Below, in pieces: positions 28,764 through 37,798 of a DNA stretch of 64,000 nucleotides. The DNA is from Bradyrhizobium sp. WSM1743 (GTDB lineage Bacteria; Pseudomonadota; Alphaproteobacteria; Rhizobiales; Xanthobacteraceae). Each line of letters starts with the position of its first letter. The stretch's first letter is position 1. The notes beneath the pieces were generated by a model, which worked only from the letters and a program-made list of their open reading frames with translations, was not told where the DNA came from and searched no databases. Made by a program: the position numbers and the translations under genes. The stretch covers positions 62,001 to 126,000 of the forward strand of contig NZ_AXAZ01000003.1 of NCBI RefSeq assembly GCF_000473065.1, in the 5' to 3' direction.

Positions 28764-29248
28764 GCGCTTCTCCGTGATCGTCGAATTCAGGAATGGCATT
28801 TTGGTTGCCGAAGCTTGCGCGGGCGCTATGACGGCGCGGGAGCGCTGCGTTCGGCGGGTGCAGCCGTCCCGGAGAGCGAACGTCAAGGTGCGGCGTGTCG
28901 CCCCGCCGTGACCCGCCGTGTCGCCCTGACCGTCGCCGTCGATATTGAGCCGCCGGACCCTGCGCTTTCCTAAGACGGGAGTCTTCCAATGCCGGTATGG
29001 ACGGTTCTGCCTTGCCAGGTGACGTCGCGCGGCAAGCCGATATTGAGGGAAAGCAGACGGGCCATGCACATTCCCCGACGGAACCAGGCGGCTGCGCAAC
29101 CCGGCGAATTCCAGATCGCTGCATCGTCAATCTGCATCCAGATCCAAGGTTTAGCACGTTAGGGGTTGTTAGACGTTGCTAGAGTGCCTTGCCATGGGCT
29201 GTCCGGGCGCCGATTTGAAGAGCTGAGGCGGAAGACGGGAGAGGCGCG
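28764..29248. other. Gap between CxxC gene and NTF2-fold gene
   Basis: 485 bases of GC-rich sequence between divergent genes. Longer minus-strand frames cover it but translate to low-complexity Arg/Pro-rich text. A short near-duplication, CGTGTCGCCC..GCCGTG and CCGTGTCGCCCTGAC, lies around 28875-28930. Nothing else supported. Confidence 0.45.
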
Positions 29249-29629
29249 ATGGATGATCAAGCGACACTGGCGGCGCTCAGGCGCCATTGGGATGCTTCGG
29301 ACGCCAATGATTTCGAGGCCGAGCACGACATCTATCGCGAGGATGCCGTGCTCGACTATCCGCAATCGGGCGAGCGCATTCATGGCCGCAGGAACATCCA
29401 GGAGAGCCGTTTTGTGCAGCCGAACAGGAAGCGCTTCACGGTCCGGCGGATCATCGGCGGCGGCGATCTCTGGGTGAGCGAGTTCGTGCTGAGCTATGAC
29501 GGGGCGCCATCCTACGTCGTCAGCATCATGGAGTTCCTTGACGGATTGGTCGCGCACGAAACGCAATATTTCGGCGGCCGGTTCGATCCGTCACCATCCC
29601 GTGCGCATCTTGTCGAGCGGGTGAATTGA
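29249..29629 (+). CDS. NTF2-like / SnoaL-fold protein
   Basis: 126 residues. Cone-shaped NTF2-like fold indicated by the N-terminal helix (TLAALRRHWDASDANDFEAEHDIYREDAVLDYPQSGER spread over helix and first strand), the IHGRRNIQE turn and alternating strands ending at VSIMEFLDGLVAHETQYFGG. Such proteins are small isomerases, hydratases or binding proteins; the pocket residues (Asp in VLDYP, His/Glu in AHETQ) do not tell which. Ribosome site GGGAGAGG upstream. Confidence 0.83.
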   Translation: MDDQATLAALRRHWDASDANDFEAEHDIYREDAVLDYPQSGERIHGRRNIQESRFVQPNRKRFTVRRIIGGGDLWVSEFVLSYDGAPSYVVSIMEFLDGLVAHETQYFGGRFDPSPSRAHLVERVN

Positions 29630-29654
29630 AGGAGTGACGCTTGTCGCCCATGTT

Positions 29655-29730
29655 CCGTCATTGCGAGCGCACCGAAGCAATCCATTCCGCGGTGGGATTC
29701 TGGATTGCTTCGCTGCGCTCGCAATGACGG
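29655..29730. repeat. Palindromic repeat, CCGTCATTGCGAGCG family
   Basis: Arms 29655-29684 and 29701-29730 are 30 bases long and complementary with one mismatch, loop 16 bases. The wording (CCGTCATTGCGAGCGCA ... GCAATGACGG) is a widespread rhizobial palindromic element. It lies directly behind the NTF2-fold gene and may stabilise its mRNA or end transcription. Confidence 0.9.
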
Positions 29731-29758
29731 TGTTGGAGCGGCGGACTCAAATATTGAT

Positions 29759-29896
29759 CTCGTGCCCCGGACGCAGCGCAGCGCTTCTTAGCGGTGCGCT
29801 GCTGAGCCGGGGCCCATGCGGCGGCGAATGCGTGACCTTTTTGGTCCCGGCTCAGCGCAGCAACGCTTAGGGCGTTGCAGCGCGTCCGGGACACGA
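29759..29896. repeat. Second palindromic repeat family (TCGTGCCCCGGACGC ends)
   Basis: Outer ends TCGTGCCCCGGACGC (from 29759) and GCGTCCGGGACACGA (to 29896) are complementary with one mismatch; inner parts GCGCTGCTGAGCCGGGGCCCA and TGGTCCCGGCTCAGCGCAGC (about 29797 and 29842) pair as well. Immediately follows the previous repeat, making a composite repeat island in a 529-base gap with no gene. Confidence 0.85.
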
Positions 29897-30158
29897 TTCA
29901 GCAACACGGAACCGATGCGGCGGCTGGTCGCAGTCGCATCGCCTTGATTCCGACAGACCCGTCTTTATGTGTCGGGAGAACAAGAATCCGGGCCCCTCTG
30001 GCGAGGACGCCGACGACGTCGGTCAACCTCGTGATGTCGGATGACCTGTCCCGCGCGAATGCGATGGATCGGCCGATCGTCGGGCCTTTTTCGGTTCTCT
30101 CCGACCAGTCGTTCCATCGCAGCTCCGTGCGGCCATTTCGCAAGATCGAGGAGCAACG

Positions 30159-30632
30159 ATGTCTGACGCCAAGCATTCAAATCCGAACGAGATCGAGATC
30201 GCGGATCCGTCCAGCCTGAATGAGCAGGCTGCGGCGGCGCTGGTCATTGCCGGCGCGCTGGTCGCCGTGGCCGACCGGCGCGTTTCGCCGGTCGAGCGCG
30301 ACGAGGTGATCCGCTTCATCCGGGATCGCGGATTGGCGCCTCATATCGACGACGAAAGGCTGCTAGCAATGTTCGACACACTCGCCGACCGGCTGGAGGA
30401 GCCGGACTTTGCCAACGTCGTGATCGACACGCTGCGGCCGGTCTCGAACATGCCGCTGTCGTCGCATCTGATGGAGCTGTCAGAGCGCGTCGCGGCCGCC
30501 GACGAGGACGTCCATCCCCATGAGGTGCAGGCGATCAAGCTGTTGCGCCTGCTGACGCTGGCTCTACCGCGCGCAAAGCAGGTCGCACCGGCCCCGTCCC
30601 CCGCCGCAAACCACGCAGCCGCCGAGGAATGA
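30159..30632 (+). CDS. TerB-like tellurite-resistance-fold protein
   Basis: 157 residues. All-helical TerB core: AAAALVIAGALVAVADRRVSPVERDEVIRFI with the acidic metal-site helix turn DRRVSPVE, and a second copy of the motif SERVAAADEDVHPHEVQAIKLL; this internal duplication is the TerB signature. TerB-type proteins associate with the membrane together with TerC. The stop overlaps the next start by four bases, giving the first gene of a TerB / PGPGW-like / TerC operon. The C-terminal 15 residues are Ala/Pro-rich. Confidence 0.85.
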   Translation: MSDAKHSNPNEIEIADPSSLNEQAAAALVIAGALVAVADRRVSPVERDEVIRFIRDRGLAPHIDDERLLAMFDTLADRLEEPDFANVVIDTLRPVSNMPLSSHLMELSERVAAADEDVHPHEVQAIKLLRLLTLALPRAKQVAPAPSPAANHAAAEE

Positions 30633-30997
30633 GCATGACCACTGCCTCGGACGAGCGTACGACGGGAGCCGAGGGTGCCGCCAGCCAGATGGCCGGCGGC
30701 GACCCGCGCCTCGACAAGCTCGTCCATCGCCTGCCGCCGCGCATGGGCGACGCCGTCACCTATCTGCTCAAGCCGTCCAGCCGCTGGGTGAGAATCCCCT
30801 CGGGTGCGCTGCTCGTCGTCGGCGGCGTGTTCTCCTTCCTGCCGGTGCTCGGCGTCTGGATGCTGCCACTCGGCCTCGCGCTGCTTGCCGAGGACGTGCC
30901 CGTGCTGCGCTCCTCCCGCGCCAAGGTCCTGGATTGGGTCGAGCGCAAGAGGCCGCAATGGCTCGATCCGTCCGCATCGAAACCTGATCGATCATGA
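30629..30997 (+). CDS. Small membrane protein, PGPGW-like
   Basis: 122 residues. A polar N-terminus (1-45), a hydrophobic hairpin GALLVVGGVFSFLPVLGVWMLPLGLALLAEDVPVLR (about 60-95) and a basic tail. The hairpin resembles putative transmembrane PGPGW proteins (LPGPGW replaced here by LPVLGVW). Both neighbours overlap it by four bases (ATGA), so its translation is coupled to TerB-like upstream and TerC-like downstream. Inference: a membrane partner of the TerB/TerC pair. Confidence 0.75.
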   Translation: MSMTTASDERTTGAEGAASQMAGGDPRLDKLVHRLPPRMGDAVTYLLKPSSRWVRIPSGALLVVGGVFSFLPVLGVWMLPLGLALLAEDVPVLRSSRAKVLDWVERKRPQWLDPSASKPDRS

Positions 30998-31632
30998 CAG
31001 AGTTCATCACCCCCGATGCGCTGACCGCGCTGTTCCAAGTCGTCCTGATCGACCTCGTGCTCGCCGGCGACAACGCCGTCGTGATCGGTCTCGCCGCGGC
31101 GGGCCTGCCGGCCACGCAGCGCCGCCGGGCCATCATCGTCGGCATCGCCGCCGCCACTGCGCTGCGCATCGTCTTCGCCGGTGTCGCGACCCAGCTCCTG
31201 CAGATCATCGGCCTGCTGCTCGCCGGCGGCGTGCTGCTGCTCTGGGTGTGCTGGAAGATGTGGCGCGAGCTGCGCGAGCAGTCTGCGCATTCGGGGCAGC
31301 TCGCGTTCAGCCATGGCGGCGGCGCGGATGCTACGCCGGTACAGCGAAAGACCTTCGGCCAGGCGGCGGTGCAGATCGTTGCCGCCGACGTCTCGATGTC
31401 GCTCGACAACGTGCTCGCAGTCGCGGGCGCTGCGCGCGAGCATCCCTACATCCTCATCTTCGGCCTGTTGCTGTCGGTTGCGATGATGGGCGTCGCCGCC
31501 GATCTGCTCGGCCGCGTGCTCCAGAAGCATCGCTGGGTTGCCTATGTCGGGCTCGCCATCATCATTTACGTCGCCTTCGAGATGATCTATCGGGGCTCGC
31601 TCGAGCTCGCGCCTGTCATCGCGAGTCTCTGA
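30994..31632 (+). CDS. TerC/YjbE-family integral membrane protein
   Basis: 212 residues with about seven hydrophobic segments. LIDLVLAGDNAVVIGLAAAGLP near the start and ADVSMSLDNVLAVAGAAREHP in the middle are the paired acidic motifs of TerC proteins (D-x5-DN), arranged as two inverted halves. Members are implicated in manganese export and metal homeostasis; YjbE-type proteins of this length fit best. Overlaps the previous gene by four bases. Confidence 0.9.
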   Translation: MTEFITPDALTALFQVVLIDLVLAGDNAVVIGLAAAGLPATQRRRAIIVGIAAATALRIVFAGVATQLLQIIGLLLAGGVLLLWVCWKMWRELREQSAHSGQLAFSHGGGADATPVQRKTFGQAAVQIVAADVSMSLDNVLAVAGAAREHPYILIFGLLLSVAMMGVAADLLGRVLQKHRWVAYVGLAIIIYVAFEMIYRGSLELAPVIASL

Positions 31633-31664
31633 GGCGCATGCCTGTCTGCAATCCGGAGTGATCA

Positions 31665-32249
31665 ATGACGCCTGAACCCAAGGCACCTTCGGCGCTGGCC
31701 GCGCCGCAGCCGCCGATTGGCCTGTTTCCGAAGCTGATCTTCGGCTCGCGCTGGCTGCAATTGCCGCTCTATATCGGCCTCATCGTCGCCCAAGCGGTCT
31801 ATGTGCTGTTGTTCTTGAAGGAGCTCTGGCACCTGGTCGCGCATTCGTTCGACGCCAGCGAGCAGCAGATCATGCTGGTCGTGCTCGGGCTGATCGACGT
31901 CGTCATGATCTCGAATCTGCTGGTGATGGTGATCGTCGGTGGCTACGAGACCTTCGTCTCCCGCCTGAACCTCAGTGGGCATCCGGACGAGCCGGAATGG
32001 CTCAGCCACGTCAATGCCAGCGTGCTCAAGATCAAGCTCGCAATGGCGATCATCGGCATTTCCTCGATCTCGTTGCTCAGGACCTTCATCGAGGCCGGCA
32101 ATCTCGGCACCACGCGGAGCAATTTCACCGAGACCGGCGTGATGTGGCAGGTGCTGATCCACACGACCTTCATCATCTCGGCGATCGGCATCGCCTGGGT
32201 CGACCGTCTCAGCGAGAGCGGCCATCGCAAGGAGGCCAGCCACGGCTGA
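31665..32249 (+). CDS. UPF0114 (YqhA-like) membrane protein
   Basis: 194 residues. FGSRWLQLPLYIGLIVAQAVY, LVVLGLIDVVMISNLLVMVIVGGYETFVSRL and KIKLAMAIIGISSISLLRTFIEA are the typical UPF0114 segments, giving four membrane helices. Function unknown; often listed as YqhA/TIGR00645. It is 32 bases downstream of the TerC gene and probably the last member of that operon. Confidence 0.9.
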   Translation: MTPEPKAPSALAAPQPPIGLFPKLIFGSRWLQLPLYIGLIVAQAVYVLLFLKELWHLVAHSFDASEQQIMLVVLGLIDVVMISNLLVMVIVGGYETFVSRLNLSGHPDEPEWLSHVNASVLKIKLAMAIIGISSISLLRTFIEAGNLGTTRSNFTETGVMWQVLIHTTFIISAIGIAWVDRLSESGHRKEASHG

Positions 32250-32305
32250 TGAACATGGCCGCCTGAATGCCTCCCGAGCGGCCAACGCTCAGGGCTATCG
32301 CACTT

Positions 32306-32478
32306 GAAAGCTTTTTCCCTGCGGCCATCCTTCGAGACGCCCGCTTTGGGCGGGCTCCTCAGGATGAGGACGGAGTGCGCGGTAGCAATCTCAATAGGCG
32401 CTCACGCCAAATAGCCTCATCCTGAGGAGGCGCGTTAGCGCCGTCTCGAAGGAGAAGGCGTGCACGCAGGCTGCAGCC
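32306..32478. repeat. Intergenic repeat, CTCCTCAGGATGAGG family, copy A
   Basis: About 170 bases, in direct orientation to copy B at 32900. It contains the inverted pair CTCCTCAGGATGAGG / CCTCATCCTGAGGAG and the outer pair CCTTCGAGACGCC / GCGCCGTCTCGAAGG. Together the two copies bracket the small gene at 32634. Confidence 0.88.
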
Positions 32479-32633
32479 ACAAGTCATTTTCAATAGCCTC
32501 TTCTTTCGAGATCGATAAAATTGTCTGCAATCCGTTCAGCGGTGGCAAACGCTGCGGACAAGAAGCTCGGCGCTTTAAACCAGAGCTTTGGAACCGATCT
32601 GCATCCTGCCTCGCAAAAGGGCAGGGCATCAGC

Positions 32634-32897
32634 ATGTCAATTCTCAGGGAGATCGTCGCAGCGGTCGCGGGAGTCTACGCGCTCCTGTTCGTCTGCGACG
32701 CATTGTTCGGGGTCGGCGAGGCGCGCTTCGACGACACCTATTACAGCGCCAGCTTCTATGCGCCGCGGCCGAAGGAGTTTCGGTTCGCCATCGACACGCC
32801 GCCGGCCGTGCGCGTCAGCGAAGCGTTCGCACAGTTTGCGCCGGGCGACGCCAAGCCCAACAAGCGTTACTCGTCGCTGACGACGATCATCCGGTAG
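32634..32897 (+). CDS. Small exported hypothetical protein between two repeats
   Basis: 87 residues from ATG 32634. N-terminal hydrophobic segment (SILREIVAAVAGVYALLFVCDALFG) is a signal anchor, then a short hydrophilic region with aromatic residues (ARFDDTYYSASFYAPRPKEFRF) and a basic C-terminus. No family recognised. The stop codon is two bases upstream of repeat copy B. Plausible real gene of low conservation. Confidence 0.55.
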   Translation: MSILREIVAAVAGVYALLFVCDALFGVGEARFDDTYYSASFYAPRPKEFRFAIDTPPAVRVSEAFAQFAPGDAKPNKRYSSLTTIIR

Positions 32898-32899
32898 TG

Positions 32900-33073
32900 A
32901 TGAGAGCTTTTCCCTGCAGCCATCCTTCGAGGCGCCCGCTTTAGGCGGGCTCCTCAGGATGAGGACGGAGTACGCGGCGGCAGTTTCAACGAGCGCTGAC
33001 GCCGATTAGCCTCATCCTGAGGAGGCGCGTAAGCGCCGTCTCGAAGGACGAGGCGTGCGCACAGGCCGCCGCC
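32900..33073. repeat. Intergenic repeat, CTCCTCAGGATGAGG family, copy B
   Basis: About 170 bases, same orientation as copy A, begins directly after the stop of the 32634 gene and extends to near the end of the convergent hydrolase gene. It has the same internal inverted pairs. Differences from copy A are scattered substitutions and small gaps. Confidence 0.88.
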
Positions 33074-33117
33074 ATCAGTCAGATGCGATAGCCCTGCTCC
33101 GGGAGAGGCGAACAACC

Positions 33118-34014
33118 TCACTCCCCCTGAATCCACTCCGCGACGCCGCGCCACAGCGTGTCGCGGTGCTCGGGGCGGAAGAAGCCGAAATGGCCTATTC
33201 TCTTGGCGCCGACGTCGGACGGCTTCACCGTCAACACCTCCGGCCTGATCGCCGTGAATCCGTTTGCGAGCAGCTCGACCGCGGGGCGCGTGGCCCAGGG
33301 ATCGTCGGAGAAGCATAGCGCGCGCAGTTCGCCCTTGAACTTTGCGAAATTATCCAGCGCCGGCAGCTTTGAATCGAACAGATAGCGCGGGCTCGAGACC
33401 CACTCGGCCCATTGCAGGAATACGCCCTTGGGCAAATCCTCGCCGATGCCGGCCCAGCCCGGCGCGTAACCGAGCGCGTGGGCCAGCGGCACGCCAATGA
33501 GGTTCATGAAGGCGTAGACCCGGTATTTTTCCGGCGAGGTCATCAGCCGCCAGGTTGCCGCCTGCGAGGCCACGAACGCGGCGCGCGAGATGTCGCTGTT
33601 GTTCTCGATCAACCCGAGCGCCTGGCCGCCGAAGGAATGGCCGACATAGGCGAGCGGCAGCGTATTGTACCGCTCGCGCATCCAGCGCACCGCTGCGGTG
33701 ACGTCGAGCGCGGCCCAGTCGGACATCGAGGCCTTGAAGCCGACCAGCGATTTCGGCTGGTTGTAGCCGACCATCGCCGGCAGCCGGGAGTCGCCGATGC
33801 CGCGATAGTCGTAAGTGAGCACCGCGCAGCCGCGATGGGCCAGGTAGGAGGCAAAGCCCCGATAAATCTTGCGTGGCACGGCGGTCGCCGAATTGATCAG
33901 GACGGCATGGCGCTTGGCGCCGCGCGGCAGGAACAGGGTGCCGGTCAGCGCATAGCCGTCGGTCGCCGGGAAGCTGATCTCGTCGATGAAAACGTCGTCC
34001 TGTGCCGCGTCCAT
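33118..34014 (-). CDS. Alpha/beta hydrolase, serine hydrolase type
   Basis: 298 residues from ATG 34014. Alpha/beta fold: strand HAVLINSATAVPRKIY, the oxyanion region YDYRGIGDSR, nucleophile elbow LAYVGHSFGGQALG (Ser), acid in LCFSDDPWAT and His in RIGHFGFFRPEHRD. Substrate unknown; proteins with GHSFGG in this family include esterases and peptidases. Upstream is the divergent DAHP synthase start. Confidence 0.85.
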   Translation of the reverse strand: MDAAQDDVFIDEISFPATDGYALTGTLFLPRGAKRHAVLINSATAVPRKIYRGFASYLAHRGCAVLTYDYRGIGDSRLPAMVGYNQPKSLVGFKASMSDWAALDVTAAVRWMRERYNTLPLAYVGHSFGGQALGLIENNSDISRAAFVASQAATWRLMTSPEKYRVYAFMNLIGVPLAHALGYAPGWAGIGEDLPKGVFLQWAEWVSSPRYLFDSKLPALDNFAKFKGELRALCFSDDPWATRPAVELLANGFTAIRPEVLTVKPSDVGAKRIGHFGFFRPEHRDTLWRGVAEWIQGE

Positions 34015-34195
34015 GGGCAGAAGCTGTCCTGCCAGTTTTCTTAGCCATCCCCAGCAAATGCGAATTTGGCTTTCGCCGCAAGGGTTTGCGGTGCGAAATG
34101 GATTTACAACTGGCGGGGCGTGGCCAGCCTGTGTATAAGGCGGCCCTCGCAACCCCTAGATCAGGTTGTGCTTTTTGCTTCACGGAGAGATTGCG

Positions 34196-35584
34196 ATGTC
34201 CGAGCGGTGGACGCCCGAGTCCTGGCGCAGCAAGCCGGTGCTACAGGTGCCCGATTATCCCGACGCCAAGGCCTTGGCCGACGTCGAGGCGCAGCTTGCG
34301 ACCTTTCCGCCGCTGGTGTTCGCAGGGGAGGCGCGCAATCTGAAGAAGGCCTTGGGCCGCGTTGCGGCCGGCGAGGCCTTCCTGCTCCAGGGCGGCGACT
34401 GCGCCGAGAGCTTCGCCGAGCACGGCGCCAACAACATCCGCGATTTCTTCCGCGTGCTGCTGCAGATGGCGGTGGTGCTGACCTATGCCGGCGCGGTGCC
34501 GGTGGTGAAGGTCGGCCGCGTTGCCGGCCAGTTCGCCAAGCCGCGATCATCGCCGACCGAGAAGGTGAATGGCGTCGAGCTGCCGAGCTATCGCGGCGAC
34601 ATCGTCAACGACATCGCCTTCACCAGGGAAGCGCGTATCCCCGATCCGCAGCGCCAGCTGATGGCCTATCGCCAGTCAGCGGCGACGCTGAACCTGCTCC
34701 GCGCGTTCGCCACCGGCGGCTACGCCAATCTCGGCAGCGTGCATCAATGGATGCTCGGCTTCCTCAAGGACTCGCCGCAGTCCCGCCGCTACAAGGAGCT
34801 GGCCGACCGCATCTCGGACGCGCTCAATTTCATGCGTGCCTGCGGCCTCGACCTCGAGAGCCATCCGGAGCTGCGCGCCACCGACTTCTACACCAGCCAC
34901 GAGGCGCTGCTGCTCGGCTACGAGCAGGCCATGACCCGCGTCGATTCCACCACGGGCGACTGGTATGCAACCTCGGGCCACATGATCTGGATCGGCGACC
35001 GCACCCGCCAGCTCGATCATGGCCATGTCGAATATTTCCGCGGCATCAAGAACCCGATCGGGCTCAAATGCGGCCCGTCGCTGAAGCCGGACGAGCTCCT
35101 GAAGTTGATCGACGTGCTCAACCCCGACAACGAGCCGGGCCGGCTGACGCTGATCGGCCGTTTCGGCTCCGACAAGATCGGCGAGCATCTGCCGAACATG
35201 GTCCGCGCCGTGAAGCGCGAAGGCCGGGTGGTGGTCTGGTCCTGCGATCCCATGCACGGCAACACGATCACCTCGACATCGGGCTACAAGACGCGGCCGT
35301 TCGACCGCATCCTGTCCGAGGTGAAGTCGTTCTTCGCGATCCACGCGGCCGAAGGCACCCATGCCGGCGGCGTGCATCTGGAGATGACCGGCAAGGACGT
35401 CACCGAATGCCTCGGCGGCGCCCGCGCGATCACGGACGAGGATCTCAACGACCGCTACCACACGGTCTGCGATCCCCGTCTCAATGCGGAGCAATCCATC
35501 GATATGGCTTTCCTGGTCGCGGAGCTGCTCAAGCAGGAGCGTGCCGGCAAGGCCCTGCCGATTCCGGCCGCAGCGGGGCTCTAA
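34196..35584 (+). CDS. 3-deoxy-7-phosphoheptulonate synthase, class II
   Basis: 462 residues from ATG 34196 with GGAGAG upstream. Plant/mycobacterial-type (class II) DAHP synthase: [21 protein letters not shown] at the N-terminus, [25 protein letters not shown], and [13 protein letters not shown]; Cys in GGDCAE and the later His/Glu/Asp residues bind the metal. Catalyses the condensation of PEP with erythrose 4-phosphate, the entry to the shikimate pathway. The dgkA start lies five bases behind the stop. Confidence 0.95.
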   Translation: MSERWTPESWRSKPVLQVPDYPDAKALADVEAQLATFPPLVFAGEARNLKKALGRVAAGEAFLLQGGDCAESFAEHGANNIRDFFRVLLQMAVVLTYAGAVPVVKVGRVAGQFAKPRSSPTEKVNGVELPSYRGDIVNDIAFTREARIPDPQRQLMAYRQSAATLNLLRAFATGGYANLGSVHQWMLGFLKDSPQSRRYKELADRISDALNFMRACGLDLESHPELRATDFYTSHEALLLGYEQAMTRVDSTTGDWYATSGHMIWIGDRTRQLDHGHVEYFRGIKNPIGLKCGPSLKPDELLKLIDVLNPDNEPGRLTLIGRFGSDKIGEHLPNMVRAVKREGRVVVWSCDPMHGNTITSTSGYKTRPFDRILSEVKSFFAIHAAEGTHAGGVHLEMTGKDVTECLGGARAITDEDLNDRYHTVCDPRLNAEQSIDMAFLVAELLKQERAGKALPIPAAAGL

Positions 35585-35588
35585 AACC

Positions 35589-35942
35589 TTGCTGCGGATC
35601 TGGAAGGCCACGATCAATTCCCGCAACGGTCTGGCCTTTGCGTTCCGGTCGGAGCAGGCCGTCCGCGAGGAGATCTTTGCGCTCCTGCTGTCGGTGCCGC
35701 TCGCCTGGTTCATCGGCGCGACCGCGATGCGCGCGGTCGAATTGGTGTGCTCTGTCGCGTTCGTGCTGACGGTCGAGCTGCTCAACACCGCGATCGAGAA
35801 GCTCGCCGACCGGCTGACCATGGATCACGACAAGCAGATCGGCCGCGTCAAGGACATGGGCTCGGCTGCGGTTGGCGTTGCGCTCTTGATGACCGGCGCG
35901 TTCTGGATCATCGCCGTCATCGAGCGGTTGGGGTTCCTGTAA
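35589..35942 (+). CDS. dgkA: Diacylglycerol kinase DgkA
   Basis: 117 residues from TTG 35589, close to the 122 of E. coli DgkA. The pattern NSRNGLAFAFRSEQAVREEIFALLL, TM helices WFIGATAMRAVELVCSVAFVL and MGSAAVGVALLMTGAFWII, and ELLNTAIEKLAD (the catalytic Glu and metal-binding Asn) are diagnostic. It phosphorylates diacylglycerol in the inner membrane. The start codon lies five bases behind the DAHP synthase stop, implying cotranscription. Confidence 0.92.
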   Translation: MLRIWKATINSRNGLAFAFRSEQAVREEIFALLLSVPLAWFIGATAMRAVELVCSVAFVLTVELLNTAIEKLADRLTMDHDKQIGRVKDMGSAAVGVALLMTGAFWIIAVIERLGFL

Positions 35943-35983
35943 CGCGCGGAGAATATCCATTGCGCGTGGGTGTCCGAGGTCCC

Positions 35984-36003
35984 TTCACCTCGGGAGAGGT
36001 GAA
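35984..36003. other. Short hairpin before nadE
   Basis: TTCACCTC (35984-35991), loop GGGA, GAGGTGAA (35996-36003): a perfect 8-bp stem 12 bases upstream of the nadE ATG. The wording resembles the arms of the larger repeats at 19348 and 49856, so it may be a repeat remnant; it may also occlude the ribosome site of nadE. Confidence 0.45.
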
Positions 36004-36015
36004 AGCGAGCGCTCG

Positions 36016-37773
36016 ATGACCGAACGTCTCAACACATTCGCGGTCACGCTCGCCCAGCTCAATCCGACCGTGGGCGACGTGGAGGGCAATGCGGACAAGG
36101 TGCGCGCGGCGCGTGCGCGAGCTGCCGCCGACGGCGCCGATCTCGTGCTGTTTCCGGAACTGTTCATCGCCGGCTATCCGCCCGAAGATCTGGTGCAGAA
36201 ACCGGCCTTCCAGGTCGCCTGCCGCGCCGCGATCGAAAGCCTCGCGCGCGAGACCGCCGATGGCGGGCCTGCGATGCTGGTCGGCACGCCCTGGGTTGAG
36301 GACGGCAAGCTCTACAATGCCTGCGCGCTGCTCGATGGCGGACGCATCGCTGCGCTTCGCTTCAAATGCAATCTGCCGAACTACGGCGTGTTCGACGAGA
36401 AGCGGCTGTTTTCGCGCGGCCCTGCCGCCGGTCCCGTCACCGTACGCGGTGTGCGGATCGGCGTGCCGATCTGCGAGGACATCTGGCTGGAGGAGTCCGA
36501 GGACTACGAGAACGTGGTCGAGACGCTGGCCGAGACCGGCGCCGAGATCATCCTCGTGCCGAACGGCTCGCCTTACGCCCGGGACAAGAACGACGTGCGC
36601 CTGTCGGTCGCGGTGGCCCGCATCACCGAGAGCGGACTGCCGCTGGTCTATCTGAATCAGGTCGGCGGCCAGGACGAGCTGGTGTTCGACGGCGCATCCT
36701 TCGCGCTTAACGGCGATCTCTCGCTTGCGGCGCAGTTGCCGGCCTTTGAAGAGAGCATCGCCACGCTGCGCTTTACCAGAAACGACGAGGACTGGTGCTA
36801 CACCGGGCCGATCGCCGAGCAGCCCGAGGGCGACAAGGCCGACTACGCCGCCTGCGTGCTGGGCCTGCGCGACTACGTCGCCAAGAACGGCTTTCCCGGC
36901 GTGCTGCTCGGCATTTCCGGCGGCATCGATTCCGCGCTGTGCGCGGCGATCGCGGTCGATGCGCTCGGCGCCGATCAGGTGCATGGCGTGATGCTGCCTT
37001 ATCGCTACACGGCCGCACACTCGATCGCGGACGCCGGCGAGCTCGCCGGCCATCTCGGCATCCGCTACGAGGTCTTGCCGATCGCGGAAGCCGTGAACGG
37101 GTTCGAGACCATCCTCTCCGGCATCTTCAAGAACCTGCCCCCTGATATCACCGAGGAAAACCTCCAGGCCCGCACCCGCGGCACGCTTCTGATGGCGATC
37201 TCCAACAAGACCGGCCTGATGGTGGTCACGACAGGCAACAAGTCGGAGATGTCGGTCGGCTACGCCACGCTCTATGGCGACATGAACGGCGGCTTCAACC
37301 CGATTAAGGACATCTACAAGACGCAGGTGTTTCGGCTGGCGAGCCTGCGCAATTCCTGGAAGCCGGATGGCGCGCTCGGGCCCGCCGGCGAGGTCATTCC
37401 CCCTGATATCATCACGCGTCCGCCGACGGCAGAGCTGCGCGAGAACCAGACCGATCAGGACTCATTGCCGCGTTACGACGTGCTCGATGCCATCCTCGAG
37501 CGCCTGGTCGAGCGCGAGGAGCCGCTGGATCAGATCATCGCCGCCGGCTTCGACCGCGAGATCGTCACCCGCATCGACCATCTGCTCAACGTCGCCGAAT
37601 ACAAGCGCCGCCAGGCCGCGCCCGGCGTGAAAGTGACACCCAGGAATTTCGGCCGCGACCGCCGCTATCCCATCACCAACCGCTTCCGCGACAAGGGGGA
37701 GAGGCTGCCCGCGCCGGACGAGACGCTGGTCTCGCGCGGCAGCAAGGCGTCAATAGACGCGTTCGAGGGCTGA
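36016..37773 (+). CDS. nadE: Glutamine-dependent NAD+ synthetase
   Basis: 585 residues. N-terminal nitrilase-type amidase domain with Glu in LFPELFIAGYPPEDL, Lys in LPNYGVFDEKRLF and nucleophile Cys in IGVPICEDIW; C-terminal synthetase with the P-loop LLGISGGIDSALCAAIA, then TGNKSEMSVGYATLYGDMNGG. Amidates nicotinic-acid adenine dinucleotide using glutamine. Convergent with the cytochrome oxidase operon, 25 bases apart. Confidence 0.95.
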   Translation: MTERLNTFAVTLAQLNPTVGDVEGNADKVRAARARAAADGADLVLFPELFIAGYPPEDLVQKPAFQVACRAAIESLARETADGGPAMLVGTPWVEDGKLYNACALLDGGRIAALRFKCNLPNYGVFDEKRLFSRGPAAGPVTVRGVRIGVPICEDIWLEESEDYENVVETLAETGAEIILVPNGSPYARDKNDVRLSVAVARITESGLPLVYLNQVGGQDELVFDGASFALNGDLSLAAQLPAFEESIATLRFTRNDEDWCYTGPIAEQPEGDKADYAACVLGLRDYVAKNGFPGVLLGISGGIDSALCAAIAVDALGADQVHGVMLPYRYTAAHSIADAGELAGHLGIRYEVLPIAEAVNGFETILSGIFKNLPPDITEENLQARTRGTLLMAISNKTGLMVVTTGNKSEMSVGYATLYGDMNGGFNPIKDIYKTQVFRLASLRNSWKPDGALGPAGEVIPPDIITRPPTAELRENQTDQDSLPRYDVLDAILERLVEREEPLDQIIAAGFDREIVTRIDHLLNVAEYKRRQAAPGVKVTPRNFGRDRRYPITNRFRDKGERLPAPDETLVSRGSKASIDAFEG

Positions 37774-37798
37774 ACTCCAGCTTGAGCGACGGTGGGCC

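Noticed and set aside
34066..35769. 567-codon frame overlapping DAHP synthase
   Set aside because: Runs in another frame through the DAHP synthase gene and gives Arg/Gly/Ala-rich low-complexity translation.
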